Shown: positions 7,828 through 17,573 of the stretch, piece after piece
How the letters are laid out: each line of letters opens with the position of its first letter
Numbering within the stretch: position 1 is the stretch's first letter
Assembly (NCBI GenBank): GCA_964291485.2
Contig: OZ220224.1
Coordinates: 4,092,001 to 4,156,000 of the forward strand
DNA from: Kistimonas sp964291485
Lineage (GTDB): Bacteria; Pseudomonadota; Gammaproteobacteria; Pseudomonadales; Endozoicomonadaceae
Direction: 5' to 3'
DNA: 64,000 bases
Translations under genes and position numbers: made by a program
Notes under the pieces: model-generated
The model's input: only the letters and a program-made list of their open reading frames with translations
Database searches by the model: none
Told to the model about the DNA's origin: nothing

Positions 7828-10491
7828 ATGGATCCGACAAAACCCAAAACTCCCGTAACACCGCCCCCTCAGAAAGCTGAAAAAGCCAAAAAAAAGAAAA
7901 AACACCGAAAGCAAAAACAAGTGAGCCAGCCCCCCCCTCAACTTTCCGCACGAGATGTTGAAGCGATTCAACAACGAATCTTTGCATTAGAAACAGCACA
8001 ACAGCCACCGGGGATGACGATCAGCGGAGCCTCACAACAAGGACTGGAATCACTCATAGAAGCCGTTGAAACAGGAAGAAAAATAACGAAGTACATTAGT
8101 ACACAGTGGAAAGAAGTCGCCAACTTATCGGAAAGAACTATAGCCCTTATAGAAGAGCAACACTCTGGCACGCCCCCCCTCAAGGGAACCGATTTTGATC
8201 CTTCAGAACATACACATGAGCCACTATCCACATCACAGGTGACGCAATCACCAGTTTGCGTAACAGGCGAACAAAAACAAGCCGTTCAAGGCATCCTCTC
8301 AGGCATCACAGCAAAGGTAACGCAACTGCATGAAGAATCTTACAAAGCTAAAAAACACTTCCATAAAGCCAAAAACATCATGGATCAAACACTTGAAGAA
8401 ATTGAGTCTATTGAAATAGCGGAAAGCGCTTTTGGCGATTATCAAAAAAGCATACAAGAAGAAATAAAACGCAAAAAACCAAGACTGGAAAAATGTTTAG
8501 CCTTAACAAAAAGGCTCTATTTAACCATTACTTTCATGGAGTCCAAAGAAGGGGAGTTCGATATAAAAAACACCATAAAAATAAGCAAAATAAACCCTTT
8601 TTTTTATGCACTAGCGCTTAGTGTAGCGAACACCGAAGATAGTACAGAAAACGTTATTCTCTCCATGATAAGCATCATGAATCTTTCACATTTTAAACGC
8701 ATAGCAAGTTCCCTGTTAATGCATGCAAAAAATACATTAGCCTTCGCCGACCTTCTTAAAAAATACCTGTATGAAAAAAGCTTCGAACTCTCGACCCGTT
8801 TCAAAGTTGCTTCATTAATAGAAACTCTGTGCAATTTAACAGAAGAAAAGAACAAGGCTGCTCAAACACCTGACACAATGGCATCCTCTGTCAAGCTCAA
8901 CACCCTTCGGTACAAAGCAAAATTAATAAAGAAAGAAACGACCAGCACAACACTCATTTCCCTGTTGATACACCTGATTAACCACGGATGTCCTGAGTAC
9001 CTGTTTGACCTTGTACGCTATGTCACCAACTCGCCACCTGTATCCGATGATGAAATGACTGAAATCATCAATTGTGTCAGGGTACATCATAGCGAAGCCA
9101 TGGCCACAGCCTTGTCAGCCTTGTTTGAAGAAAACTACGAGGTGATTGACTCTCTGGACACTCACGATGGTTATCTACTCTGGCTAAAAGCCGCCATCGC
9201 GATGGATAGACATGACAACCCGGATAACGCTGAACAACGCCTAATTCAGGCTGCCGAAGCCTGTCCGAGACTGTGGCTTGAAGTTGCCCAATTTTATCTG
9301 GAACAAAACCCCAGCCCTGAGAAAGCGATATGTGAGAATGTCAAAACAGCGCTGCAGAAAGCCAAAAATGACATACCCGAAACAGAAAGAGACACCTGGC
9401 AGGAATATCTCTCCTTAATAATGTTATTGGAAAGCCAGCTATCCGAGGAAACACCGCCCCTGTCAGAAGCAGCCGCTTCTGCGCCCGATACGGTTCCCGG
9501 TGATGATTTAGGGCTGCTGGCAATGGGGGTAATCCATATATCCGACAGCACTGTGAAACCAACGAGACCTTCCCTACCACTTGCGGCAACAGCATCCCCC
9601 CATGCACTACATGACACGACGCCTACACAGGAAGAAAAACCATCTGGCATAGGTACCGCTGACAGTATGGCAGGCCAGAAAGCTGCCGATGATTATGCCT
9701 ACCTCGCCAATGTCATGCAGTTAGTAGGGCGCGTTCTGCAACGTTTCCAACACGCTCCTCCGATCACGCAACCCGGCCAGGATGTTAATACCTCAACCCC
9801 CTTTATAACAATCAGCGCCAAAGGCAAAACACTCGAACGTCATGAAACCATGCGATACGAAAACAGAAGCTTTCACGTCAACCGGTTATTACGCAAAATC
9901 AGCCAGTGCCGATTGCTCAACGATGTTAACCGCGAATACCGCCTGATTGAGGCATTTCTATTCCATCCTTCCGCACAATGCATGATTGGCTATGAGCGCA
10001 TCCTGCATGAGCTGATATGGAGCCTTATCAAGAGTATTGATGATCCTCACCGGGGGAGCTTTAAAGCGACAACAGAGGAAAAAAACGAAGCCCTCCATGC
10101 CGCCAGAGCGTTAACACTGGTGTGCATGGAGCACACCATGAAACAGGATGTACAGCTCGATTTGCGGATGCCAAAGGAGCAGATTATCGAAGCAATCATT
10201 GGCTGGCTTGGGCAAGCTGACCAATTTAATCATGACCAGGCCATCGAAGCATTCATGCGGTTCAATCTTCGCAGCCTGGCCGGAAGCACACTGGGGCATA
10301 TTTACAGCATAATGGCACAAAATTGCAGAATGGCAGCTGCTACCCTCGCCGTGATAGCCCGCTACTATTTTAATGCCAAACATATCATCCAACCTGACTA
10401 CACTGGCAAAACAGAAGAAAATGAACATGACCGACATGACCGCTATCGTTTTGTCAATCTCCGAACCGTTAATCGCAAACCTCCAGCCTGA
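7828..10491 (+). CDS. Large orphan protein with lysine-rich N-terminus
   Basis: An 887-residue protein I do not recognise. Residues about 1-40 are Pro/Lys-rich and include a run of basic residues (AKKKKKHRKQK) that resembles a eukaryotic nuclear localisation signal. The rest is mostly helical and soluble with no signal peptide. Around residues 455-550 helix pairs resemble degenerate TPR-like repeats (LWLKAAIAM, LWLEVAQFYLEQNPSPEKAI). A low-complexity Pro/Thr/Ala linker spans about 555-620, followed by a helical C-terminal domain. A TTG at 7819 extends the frame, but the ATG at 7828 is preferred; the ribosome site is weak. AT-rich codon use contrasts with ettA just downstream. It could be a secreted effector; that is inference. 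Confidence 0.65.
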   Translation: MDPTKPKTPVTPPPQKAEKAKKKKKHRKQKQVSQPPPQLSARDVEAIQQRIFALETAQQPPGMTISGASQQGLESLIEAVETGRKITKYISTQWKEVANLSERTIALIEEQHSGTPPLKGTDFDPSEHTHEPLSTSQVTQSPVCVTGEQKQAVQGILSGITAKVTQLHEESYKAKKHFHKAKNIMDQTLEEIESIEIAESAFGDYQKSIQEEIKRKKPRLEKCLALTKRLYLTITFMESKEGEFDIKNTIKISKINPFFYALALSVANTEDSTENVILSMISIMNLSHFKRIASSLLMHAKNTLAFADLLKKYLYEKSFELSTRFKVASLIETLCNLTEEKNKAAQTPDTMASSVKLNTLRYKAKLIKKETTSTTLISLLIHLINHGCPEYLFDLVRYVTNSPPVSDDEMTEIINCVRVHHSEAMATALSALFEENYEVIDSLDTHDGYLLWLKAAIAMDRHDNPDNAEQRLIQAAEACPRLWLEVAQFYLEQNPSPEKAICENVKTALQKAKNDIPETERDTWQEYLSLIMLLESQLSEETPPLSEAAASAPDTVPGDDLGLLAMGVIHISDSTVKPTRPSLPLAATASPHALHDTTPTQEEKPSGIGTADSMAGQKAADDYAYLANVMQLVGRVLQRFQHAPPITQPGQDVNTSTPFITISAKGKTLERHETMRYENRSFHVNRLLRKISQCRLLNDVNREYRLIEAFLFHPSAQCMIGYERILHELIWSLIKSIDDPHRGSFKATTEEKNEALHAARALTLVCMEHTMKQDVQLDLRMPKEQIIEAIIGWLGQADQFNHDQAIEAFMRFNLRSLAGSTLGHIYSIMAQNCRMAAATLAVIARYYFNAKHIIQPDYTGKTEENEHDRHDRYRFVNLRTVNRKPPA

Positions 10492-10715
10492 CAATCAGGC
10501 AGCTAATCCATGCTCACTCCAGCGAAAACTTACAACGACAATTGCACTCCCAAAATGATGCGGGGCTGTGACAGCGAGCAAAAACGGCGTTCAGCGACAA
10601 TCTTACATCGTTGGATATTTGGCATTCGGCCGCCGGTAGCGGATAATGCCCGGTTTGTTTTCCGGCGTCCCACCAGGGGCGTCGCAACCCCTGTTAAGGC
10701 GATAGATAATTAGCT

Positions 10716-12383
10716 ATGGCTCAATACGTTTACACCATGAACCGGGTGAGCAAAGTCGTGCCACCCAAGCGCCAGATCCTGAAGGACATCTCCCTGTCCT
10801 TCTTTCCCGGCGCCAAGATCGGCGTACTGGGACTCAATGGCGCCGGTAAATCCACCCTGCTGCGCATCATGGCCGGCGTTGACACCGAGTTTGACGGTGA
10901 AGCCCGCGCCCAGTCCGACATTAACGTGGGTTACCTGCCCCAGGAACCCCAGCTGGATCCGGAAAAAACCGTCCGCGAAGTGGTCGAGGAAGCCCTGGGC
11001 GAGGTGAAAGAAGCCCAGCAGAAGCTGGAGGAAGTCTACGCCGCCTATGCCGATCCGGATGCGGATTTCGACAAGCTGGCTGCCGAACAGGCCCGCCTGG
11101 AAAACATCATCCAGGCGTCCGATGCGCACAACCTGGATCGCAAACTGGATGTTGCCGCCGACGCCCTGCGCCTGCCGGAGTGGGATGCAGTCATCAAAAA
11201 CCTCTCCGGTGGTGAGCGTCGCCGTGTAGCTCTGTGCCGCCTGCTGCTCTCCAGCCCGGACATGCTCCTGCTGGACGAACCGACCAACCACCTGGATGCC
11301 GAATCCGTCGGCTGGCTGGAACGCTTCCTGTGCGAATACCCCGGCACCGTGGTCGCCATCACCCACGACCGTTACTTCCTGGACAATGCCGCCGGCTGGA
11401 TCCTGGAACTGGACCGTGGCGAAGGCATCCCCTATCAGGGCAACTACTCCTCCTGGCTGGAGCAGAAAGAACAGCGTCTGGAAATGGAACAGAAGCAGCA
11501 GGACGCCCGCCGCAAGGCCATGGAGCACGAACTTGAGTGGGTGCGCTCCAACGCCAAGGGTCGTCAGTCCAAGAGCAAGGCCCGTCTGGCACGCTTTGAA
11601 GAAATGCAGTCCCAGGATTTCCAGAGCCGTAACGAAACCAACGAAATCTACATTCCACCCGGTCCGCGCCTGGGTGACAAGGTGATCGAATTCAATAATG
11701 TCACCAAGGGCTTTGGCGACCGCCTGTTGATCGATGACCTGAGCTTCAGCGTACCGAAGGGCGCGATTGTCGGCATCATCGGTGGTAACGGCGCCGGTAA
11801 GTCCACCCTGTTCAAGATGATCATGGGCCGCGAGCAGCCGGATTCCGGCAGTATCGAGACCGGTGACACCGTCAAGATCGCCTTCGTCGAGCAGATGCGC
11901 GACGAAATGGACAACAAGAAGACCGTGTGGGAACTGGTGTCCGAAGGCTCTGACATCCTGCGTATTGGCAGCTATGAAGTCCCGTCCCGCGCCTATATCG
12001 GCCGGTTCAACTTCAAGGGCGCTGATCAGCAGAAGCGTGTCGGTGAACTCTCCGGTGGTGAGCGTGGTCGTCTGCAGCTGGCCTGCACCCTGAAGGAAGG
12101 CGGCAACGTGCTGCTGCTGGACGAACCCTCCAACGACCTCGACGTAGAAACCCTGCGCGCCCTGGAAGAAGCCATGCTGGCCTTCCCCGGCTGTGCGATG
12201 GTGATCTCCCACGACCGCTGGTTCCTGGACCGGGTAGCCACCCACATCCTGGCTTACGAAGGTGATTCCAAGGTGACCTTCTTCGAAGGTAACTACACCG
12301 AGTACGAAGCGGATCGCGTCGCCCGCCTGGGCCCTGACGCCGCTGGTCCGCACCGGGTCAAGTACAAGCGTATCGACGCTTGA
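10716..12383 (+). CDS. ettA: Energy-dependent translational throttle ABC-F protein
   Basis: ABC-F ATPase of 555 residues that binds the ribosomal E site and gates the first elongation step according to ATP/ADP. Two ABC domains: Walker A GLNGAGKST (39-47), signature LSGGERRR, Walker B LLLDEPTNHLD; then GGNGAGKST, LSGGERGR, LLLDEPSNDLD. The inter-domain linker with an arm-type insert (AEQARLENIIQ...) is of EttA type, and the opening MAQYVYTMNRVSKVVPPKR is typical of EttA. GC-rich, strongly biased codons suggest high expression. It is monocistronic and ends in a clear hairpin. The antisense 547-codon open frame covering it is a shadow. Confidence 0.96.
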   Translation: MAQYVYTMNRVSKVVPPKRQILKDISLSFFPGAKIGVLGLNGAGKSTLLRIMAGVDTEFDGEARAQSDINVGYLPQEPQLDPEKTVREVVEEALGEVKEAQQKLEEVYAAYADPDADFDKLAAEQARLENIIQASDAHNLDRKLDVAADALRLPEWDAVIKNLSGGERRRVALCRLLLSSPDMLLLDEPTNHLDAESVGWLERFLCEYPGTVVAITHDRYFLDNAAGWILELDRGEGIPYQGNYSSWLEQKEQRLEMEQKQQDARRKAMEHELEWVRSNAKGRQSKSKARLARFEEMQSQDFQSRNETNEIYIPPGPRLGDKVIEFNNVTKGFGDRLLIDDLSFSVPKGAIVGIIGGNGAGKSTLFKMIMGREQPDSGSIETGDTVKIAFVEQMRDEMDNKKTVWELVSEGSDILRIGSYEVPSRAYIGRFNFKGADQQKRVGELSGGERGRLQLACTLKEGGNVLLLDEPSNDLDVETLRALEEAMLAFPGCAMVISHDRWFLDRVATHILAYEGDSKVTFFEGNYTEYEADRVARLGPDAAGPHRVKYKRIDA

Positions 12384-12397
12384 TAGCGATCTGATTG

Positions 12398-12444
12398 AAT
12401 GGCGCTTTTCGTCCGTAAGGAGTTCAGGAAAGCGCCATTGTTTA
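12398..12444 (+). terminator. Terminator hairpin after ettA
   Basis: A perfect 11-bp stem (aatggcgcttt at 12398-12408, aaagcgccatt at 12429-12439) with a 20-nt loop, followed by gttta. It lies between convergent ettA and the methyltransferase gene and may serve both. Confidence 0.6.
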
Positions 12445-12494
12445 CTATCAACGCTAACATCTACCCCGATCGAAACTTCGCAGCCTTTTTTATC

Positions 12495-13163
12495 TCACTT
12501 AACGCAACGCTTACGGGCTAATGTGACACCATCCGCCAGCGGCAACAGTACCATATCCACCCGATCATCCTGATGAATTTTCTGGTTCATCGTCTTGAGT
12601 GCTTGCGTATCCGCATCGCCTCCCGCTTCTGCAACATGTCCACTCCACAACATGTTATCAAGAATAAGCAAACCACCAGGACGCAACAGTTTCAGACAAC
12701 ATTCGTAGTACGCGTCATACGACAGCTTGTCAGCATCAATAAACGCCATGTCAAAGGTACCAGCAGCGCCCTCTGTCAGCACTTTATTGAGAGTTTCCTC
12801 TGCTGGCGCAAGCTGCAGATTGATTTTTTCATCAACACCGGCAGTCTGCCAGTAGCGCCGGGCAATGGCCGTGGTATCGGGATTAATATCACAGGCGAGG
12901 ATATAACCATCGCCTGGCAAAACCTCCGCCATGGCGAGTGAGCTGTACCCCGTAAAAACACCAATCTCGATAATTCGTTGCGCGCCCATCAGCTGAACCA
13001 ACATAGCCATCAACTGCCCCTGCTCTGGCGCAATCTGCATATTCGCATCCGTTCGCTGCGTCGTTGTTTCCCGTATCTGTCGCAATACATCTGATTCTCT
13101 GAAACCCGTTTTAACAAGGTATCGAGACAGCGTTGTTGTCATCTGGAGTGTTTTGTTAGTCAT
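12495..13163 (-). CDS. SAM-dependent O-methyltransferase
   Basis: Class I methyltransferase of the catechol/caffeoyl-CoA O-methyltransferase family (PF01596), 222 residues, cytosolic. The SAM site is EIGVFTGYSSLAMAEVLP (motif I), followed by ACDINPDTTAIARRYW, FDMAFIDADK with the metal-ligand Asp, and LILDNMLWSGHV with the second metal-binding Asp-Asn. The frame opens at 13205, but the ATG at 13163 is preceded by AGGGGAAACG and matches the family length. The small-molecule substrate cannot be told from sequence. Convergent to ettA, single gene. Confidence 0.9.
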   Translation of the reverse strand: MTNKTLQMTTTLSRYLVKTGFRESDVLRQIRETTTQRTDANMQIAPEQGQLMAMLVQLMGAQRIIEIGVFTGYSSLAMAEVLPGDGYILACDINPDTTAIARRYWQTAGVDEKINLQLAPAEETLNKVLTEGAAGTFDMAFIDADKLSYDAYYECCLKLLRPGGLLILDNMLWSGHVAEAGGDADTQALKTMNQKIHQDDRVDMVLLPLADGVTLARKRCVK

Positions 13164-13304
13164 CGTTTCCCCTGCAATGCTCATCCATAGTCGGACTCTC
13201 TTCATTAAACAGAAAACCGAACGCCATTGTTATGACAATTCTGAAAAAAAAGAGGTCAACTCTCCGTGAAGTCAGTTTCAACCTTAAATCAGTGGAGTTA
13301 GGTC

Positions 13305-14789
13305 ATGGCATCATCAAGCATAGGGGCAATCTCATACAGGGCAACACAAGATAACAGTCCGGAACGGGGAATCAGTAACGTGTCTTACCCGGACATCAAT
13401 ATTGAATGGCGCCCGCAGGTCGGCTTACCCAATCTCACCCGATTCAGTAGCGGGGAGCTCATTCAGGATCGAATCACTGAAACGCTACCTAAGTCACACT
13501 ATGAAGCGATGCAAGGATTCATAAGGCAAACACAACACTATGCCGATAACATCTCTGACAGTCAGATTAACTGTGTTGCCATGACAGCCGCACTCCCAGA
13601 TATTAGAGCGCACGGTTTGAATAATGAACGATTGGATATGAGAGGCTTCCTGATTTACGAGGGTACCCAAGAATCCATTGAAAAACTCGCTGTTTTCACG
13701 GGTAGTTTACATGGTGACGAAAGCAGGATTGCCATCCAGTCGCAGTGTAATTTGTTACAGCGACTCACGGAAAACAATCAGCGCATGCCTACCAATACAG
13801 CCATTTTATTCATACCTACTGTCAACCCATGGGGGGCATCGTATGGCGACCGCTGCAACCACAACAATGTCGATTTAAACCGTAACTTTCCAACTAGCGA
13901 GAGCGTTTATGATGCTCATCCCACAGGCCAAGTGGCAACAGCCTGGCAAGAAATGAATACGTTTTTACATCCAACTAAAGAACAATCGGCAACCCTATTT
14001 TATCTGAGGCTGATTATTACGTTCATCAAATACACATTGAAATACCTTGTATTGGGACTGATCACCCAAGAGGAAAACCCAATGTCTGTCGCCATTGCCG
14101 GTGGGCAAAATCTCGATCCTCAAAAGCTTTTTTATGGTGGCACCAGAGAAGAAACCAACACGCAGGCTGTCATCAATATGGTTAATCAGTCTTTGGCATT
14201 ATTTCCTAATGCGACAATCGTGCTACATAACGATGATCATACCGGTCTGGCGAAAAAAGGGGCGCATAGTGTAGAAGTCAAGGCCTCAACACCTGTGCTG
14301 GAAGAGACTATCGCAAATGCTATCAGAGAGACGCTCAGAGAATCTGATATCCCTAATGGCTATCAGGTCGAGTGTCCTTCTGCACGCCGGGTTTTCTATC
14401 AAATCCAAGGCGATATTACTGACTGGTTCATGCAGTTAGCGGAACGTAGCAATATCCGGCATGTCATCTCCATCTGTCAGGAAGTAGGGACAATCAATCA
14501 TTTCCTGGGTTCTGAGCCTCCTGCCTTGCAAGCCCTGTCAGCAGCACTCTGGCGTAAGAACCTCTTTGAAGTCAATGCCCGTGATCTCTTCAATACCGAA
14601 GAATACAGAGCCTTGATGGAAAGATTCAGTCCTGACAACGTCGACTGGGCATTACAAGGACTCGATAATTACAGAGACACAATAACAGCATTATTTGAAT
14701 GTCTGGAATCAACAACATTTTTCCACCCCGCCACCGCAGGAATAATGCAACCTGATCATGACGCTCATCTTGACGCAAGTTTAGCTTAA
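13305..14789 (+). CDS. M14-like zinc carboxypeptidase
   Basis: A 494-residue protein with zinc-carboxypeptidase signatures: GSLHGDES (HxxE zinc ligands at about residues 140-143), FIPTVNPWGASYGDR, NNVDLNRNFP (substrate-carboxylate Arg), and a later His in VLHNDDHTG. The NPWG and NVDLNRNF pair is characteristic of the DUF2817/M14 group. A helical insertion between about 220 and 260 includes a hydrophobic stretch (FYLRLIITFIKYTLKYLVLGLI shortened here to FIKYTLKYLVLGL), possibly membrane-associated. No signal peptide. A GTGGAGTTAGGTC ribosome site fixes the ATG. Flanked by an O-methyltransferase and the deubiquitinase in an AT-richer stretch. Substrate unknown; it could trim peptides in the host or cell wall. 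Confidence 0.72.
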   Translation: MASSSIGAISYRATQDNSPERGISNVSYPDINIEWRPQVGLPNLTRFSSGELIQDRITETLPKSHYEAMQGFIRQTQHYADNISDSQINCVAMTAALPDIRAHGLNNERLDMRGFLIYEGTQESIEKLAVFTGSLHGDESRIAIQSQCNLLQRLTENNQRMPTNTAILFIPTVNPWGASYGDRCNHNNVDLNRNFPTSESVYDAHPTGQVATAWQEMNTFLHPTKEQSATLFYLRLIITFIKYTLKYLVLGLITQEENPMSVAIAGGQNLDPQKLFYGGTREETNTQAVINMVNQSLALFPNATIVLHNDDHTGLAKKGAHSVEVKASTPVLEETIANAIRETLRESDIPNGYQVECPSARRVFYQIQGDITDWFMQLAERSNIRHVISICQEVGTINHFLGSEPPALQALSAALWRKNLFEVNARDLFNTEEYRALMERFSPDNVDWALQGLDNYRDTITALFECLESTTFFHPATAGIMQPDHDAHLDASLA

Positions 14790-15255
14790 CAGCATGAGCA
14801 CAGCACAGCACACCTCAACAGACACTGATACTATGTCGGCTATTCTAGTCGGCATAGTGTCGTACCGGGGATTCCCAAAACAATTATTCACTACCACTTT
14901 AACCAACTGGATTTCCACCTAAAAACAGCAACACATACTTAAGGCAATAATAGGTGACGTCATGAGAATACAAAAAAGCTTTCTGCTAAGGAAAGATAAA
15001 AAACTGATAATCCCCTTCACGCCTTATAATCGAACTGCCTAAAACCAGACTGTAAACGTAAACAACTCAAATCTTAATTCATTTACCTTCTACCTATGCG
15101 CTATGCGACCCCTCTTTAAAAACAGTTAACCCATCAAACATGCTTGTCATTCCAATCTGGCAATAAAATTGGAAAATCACTTGTCTTATCCATAAAACCA
15201 ATCCACTTAAACAATATGGATCGTTTTAAGATTCGATTCATGGTAGAGGTTTACA
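14790..15255. other. Intergenic region before deubiquitinase gene
   Basis: About 465 bp, AT-rich. It contains a hairpin just after the peptidase gene. A 26-codon ORF at 14962-15042 (MRIQKSFLL...) stands behind AGGTGACGTC and may be spurious. The remainder presumably holds the promoter of the deubiquitinase gene. Confidence 0.45.
14830..14858 (+). terminator. Hairpin after peptidase gene
   Basis: An 11-bp stem with two G-U pairs in RNA (actatgtcggc / gtcggcatagt) around a 7-nt loop, 40 bp after the stop. No T-run follows, so termination is uncertain. Confidence 0.4.
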
Positions 15256-17481
15256 ATGCTCACAATGCTGCATGCCACAAATCATCGGTCAGCCCAACGA
15301 AATCAGTACGAAAACAAGCCTGCCGATGGCGTATTTTCCATCAAAACTGGATTGCAAAAGGTAAGGAAATTCCAAAAAACACTCAATTGTTTCTCATGCA
15401 AATCCTCAGAACCTGACAGAACATTGCAACACGATAACGTCGGTGATGAAATTAAACGATTATTTGGAGTCATTCGTACACCTAACTCAAAATGTCATCA
15501 CATCACACTACGAATTCTCGAATGCAGGGAAAACCGGCACAACAATAGTGATAGCATGTTAACCCAATTATTGACTTATCAAATGCATAGTTATAAACCC
15601 GAGAGCTGTTCTGACACACCACACACGTTTTTCTACCCTACACCCGAAAAACCTGAAAAAAATAAATACACCTGCCAGCTTATGAAAATAGTCTGGGCAA
15701 GACATACCGAAGGAAGATACAAGATACAATCTACCGAAAAACTTTCATCGATAAAACAACTTAAAAAAATATTCTTTACTTACGCCCAGAACCTATATCT
15801 AGCACTGCTTTATCAAACAGGAAGTCATGAAGATGCGAACTTACTGTTTAAAGATACTTTTATTCCAGAAGAATCAACAATTCATCAATCGGGAATCATA
15901 AAAAACCTCTATGGCATCCGTAAAAAACCGAAAAGCAATCAATACACATTCGATTTAAGCCACCTTGAAAAACTGATCAAACGATACTTGAACACTTCGG
16001 CTGGTTGGACATTGCTTCCGGATGTTATGAGTGCGCTTAAAGATGGAAAGCCTTTGGCAGCTGTCTTGAAACTACCAGAACCAGAACCAGAGCTTGTAAT
16101 CGATTACAAAATACTAAGAAAAACCACAACAGTCCCTGAAACTGAGGATATGCTAGAAGATGTCGACACTGAGACCATGATGAAACCTTCAACTGTCAAA
16201 CTAAAAGAAATTGAGGGAGTGGTGGGCTTCCCACGCGACTACGGTAATTTGACCTGTTTCGTCAATGCGACACTCAAAGCCTTCTTTACCGTTATCAATG
16301 ATAGAATTCTGAATGAAATAAAAACCATGACCTTTGAGCAAGGGTCCATGGAAAAGAAGATTCAGCAATCCTTTTTGCAACTCTATGAACTCTATACGGA
16401 CAAGCATAAGAAATCAGAGCAAACCGGAGAGGATAACGCTAAAACGGTAAAAGAAGCACTGCATCAATTTATGAATTACTGCAGCCAATATGGTGATAAA
16501 TCACATCCTTTACGAGCACTCTTTCCTTCCTGTGATCCAACACTTATCCCACAAAACGATGCCCAGGAGTTTCTTTCGGTTTTACTTTCTGTTCTTTACA
16601 ACGAAAAAGATAAACATGCACTAACACTTCACTCGTTTAACGCCGTAACCAGAAACAGACTCAAGGTTCATGACAGAATCATAGAGAAACCGGCAAGACG
16701 CCAGGTGGGATTTTTTCTTCAACTCCACCTGGATTCTGATGATGAGAACATCACTATTCAACACTTAGTCGATACGTTATTCAAAGAGGAAGAACTCAGT
16801 GAAGATGAGTGGCTTTATCTGAGTAGTGATAACGAAGAGCTGGAACAATCAGATATCGCCATAACCGGTGCCGGCGATATGCGTCTTCCAAAACATCGAA
16901 AATATCCTACGACGCGTTGGCAAACGTTAGAGGCAGAACTCGGCTCAAGCCCATATACCAGCAGTAGCAGCGACAGTGACAGCCGCCCCATGCTTACAAA
17001 AAGGAGGGCCTTGGCAAAGCCTTCAGCGCCAGACTCTACCAGTCGCCAAGCGCAGCCTCATAAAAAGCCATTTGATGTTGTCTGCTTCCACATTTCCCCT
17101 TTTTCTGATCCCTCAAAGAAAGTTCAGAGGGGTCAAAACTTATTAGCCCGATTTGAAGAAACCGTGACGTTACAGGTCGCCAATCTTAATGATCTAAACC
17201 AAACAACTGAAACCATAAAGCTTAGAGCCAAGAGTATTGTGTGTCACAGAGGCGATGACTTTACAGGTGGGCACTATACAGCGCTGGTGAGAAGTCATAA
17301 TCGCTGGCGGCTGGAAGATGACTTAAGAACATTTGAACTGGCAGACTCGACTATTCCGGAAGCGGAAGCTGTTAGACACTTTAATAACGGTGAATTTTAC
17401 CTTGTATTTTATCAGCCTTATTTTGATCCTGAGTCAGATGACGCATTGAGAACAACACCCGTGAAATCCATCCACCAATAA
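15256..17481 (+). CDS. USP-type ubiquitin carboxyl-terminal hydrolase
   Basis: A 741-residue protein with the catalytic boxes of the eukaryotic C19 (USP) deubiquitinase family. The Cys box is GNLTCFVNATLKAF with nucleophile Cys334. A QQD-like box PQNDAQEFLSVLL lies at about 433-445. The His box GGHYTALVRSHNRWRLEDD has catalytic His673 and the following Trp/Asp. A QVGFFLQLHL segment and acidic/Ser-rich linkers (SSSSDSDS) lie between. A basic stretch (TKRRALAK) near 580 could be nuclear-targeting. The N-terminal 300 residues are unrecognised and may target the protein. The start follows TAGAGGTTTACA. USP proteins act on ubiquitin, which bacteria lack, so a role inside a eukaryotic host is inferred. 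Low GC compared with ettA and radA suggests transfer. Confidence 0.85.
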   Translation: MLTMLHATNHRSAQRNQYENKPADGVFSIKTGLQKVRKFQKTLNCFSCKSSEPDRTLQHDNVGDEIKRLFGVIRTPNSKCHHITLRILECRENRHNNSDSMLTQLLTYQMHSYKPESCSDTPHTFFYPTPEKPEKNKYTCQLMKIVWARHTEGRYKIQSTEKLSSIKQLKKIFFTYAQNLYLALLYQTGSHEDANLLFKDTFIPEESTIHQSGIIKNLYGIRKKPKSNQYTFDLSHLEKLIKRYLNTSAGWTLLPDVMSALKDGKPLAAVLKLPEPEPELVIDYKILRKTTTVPETEDMLEDVDTETMMKPSTVKLKEIEGVVGFPRDYGNLTCFVNATLKAFFTVINDRILNEIKTMTFEQGSMEKKIQQSFLQLYELYTDKHKKSEQTGEDNAKTVKEALHQFMNYCSQYGDKSHPLRALFPSCDPTLIPQNDAQEFLSVLLSVLYNEKDKHALTLHSFNAVTRNRLKVHDRIIEKPARRQVGFFLQLHLDSDDENITIQHLVDTLFKEEELSEDEWLYLSSDNEELEQSDIAITGAGDMRLPKHRKYPTTRWQTLEAELGSSPYTSSSSDSDSRPMLTKRRALAKPSAPDSTSRQAQPHKKPFDVVCFHISPFSDPSKKVQRGQNLLARFEETVTLQVANLNDLNQTTETIKLRAKSIVCHRGDDFTGGHYTALVRSHNRWRLEDDLRTFELADSTIPEAEAVRHFNNGEFYLVFYQPYFDPESDDALRTTPVKSIHQ

Positions 17482-17530
17482 CGCATGATGAAATGGATCT
17501 TCAGTTTTCAAACGATAAACGCATTGTTGT

Positions 17531-17573
17531 TTGAGCCAGTCTGAATCATCAGACTGACTCAACTCTTCTTTTT
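17531..17573 (+). terminator. Rho-independent terminator of deubiquitinase gene
   Basis: A 14-bp stem with one mismatch (ttgagccagtctga / tcagactgactcaa), a 4-nt loop at 17545-17548, then ctcttcttttt. Fifty bases after the deubiquitinase stop; its T-tract abuts the convergent symporter stop. Confidence 0.75.

Noticed and set aside
10710..12353. 547-codon open frame antisense to ettA
   Set aside because: It mirrors ettA exactly; GC-rich biased codons make the opposite strand open. No ribosome site or domain.
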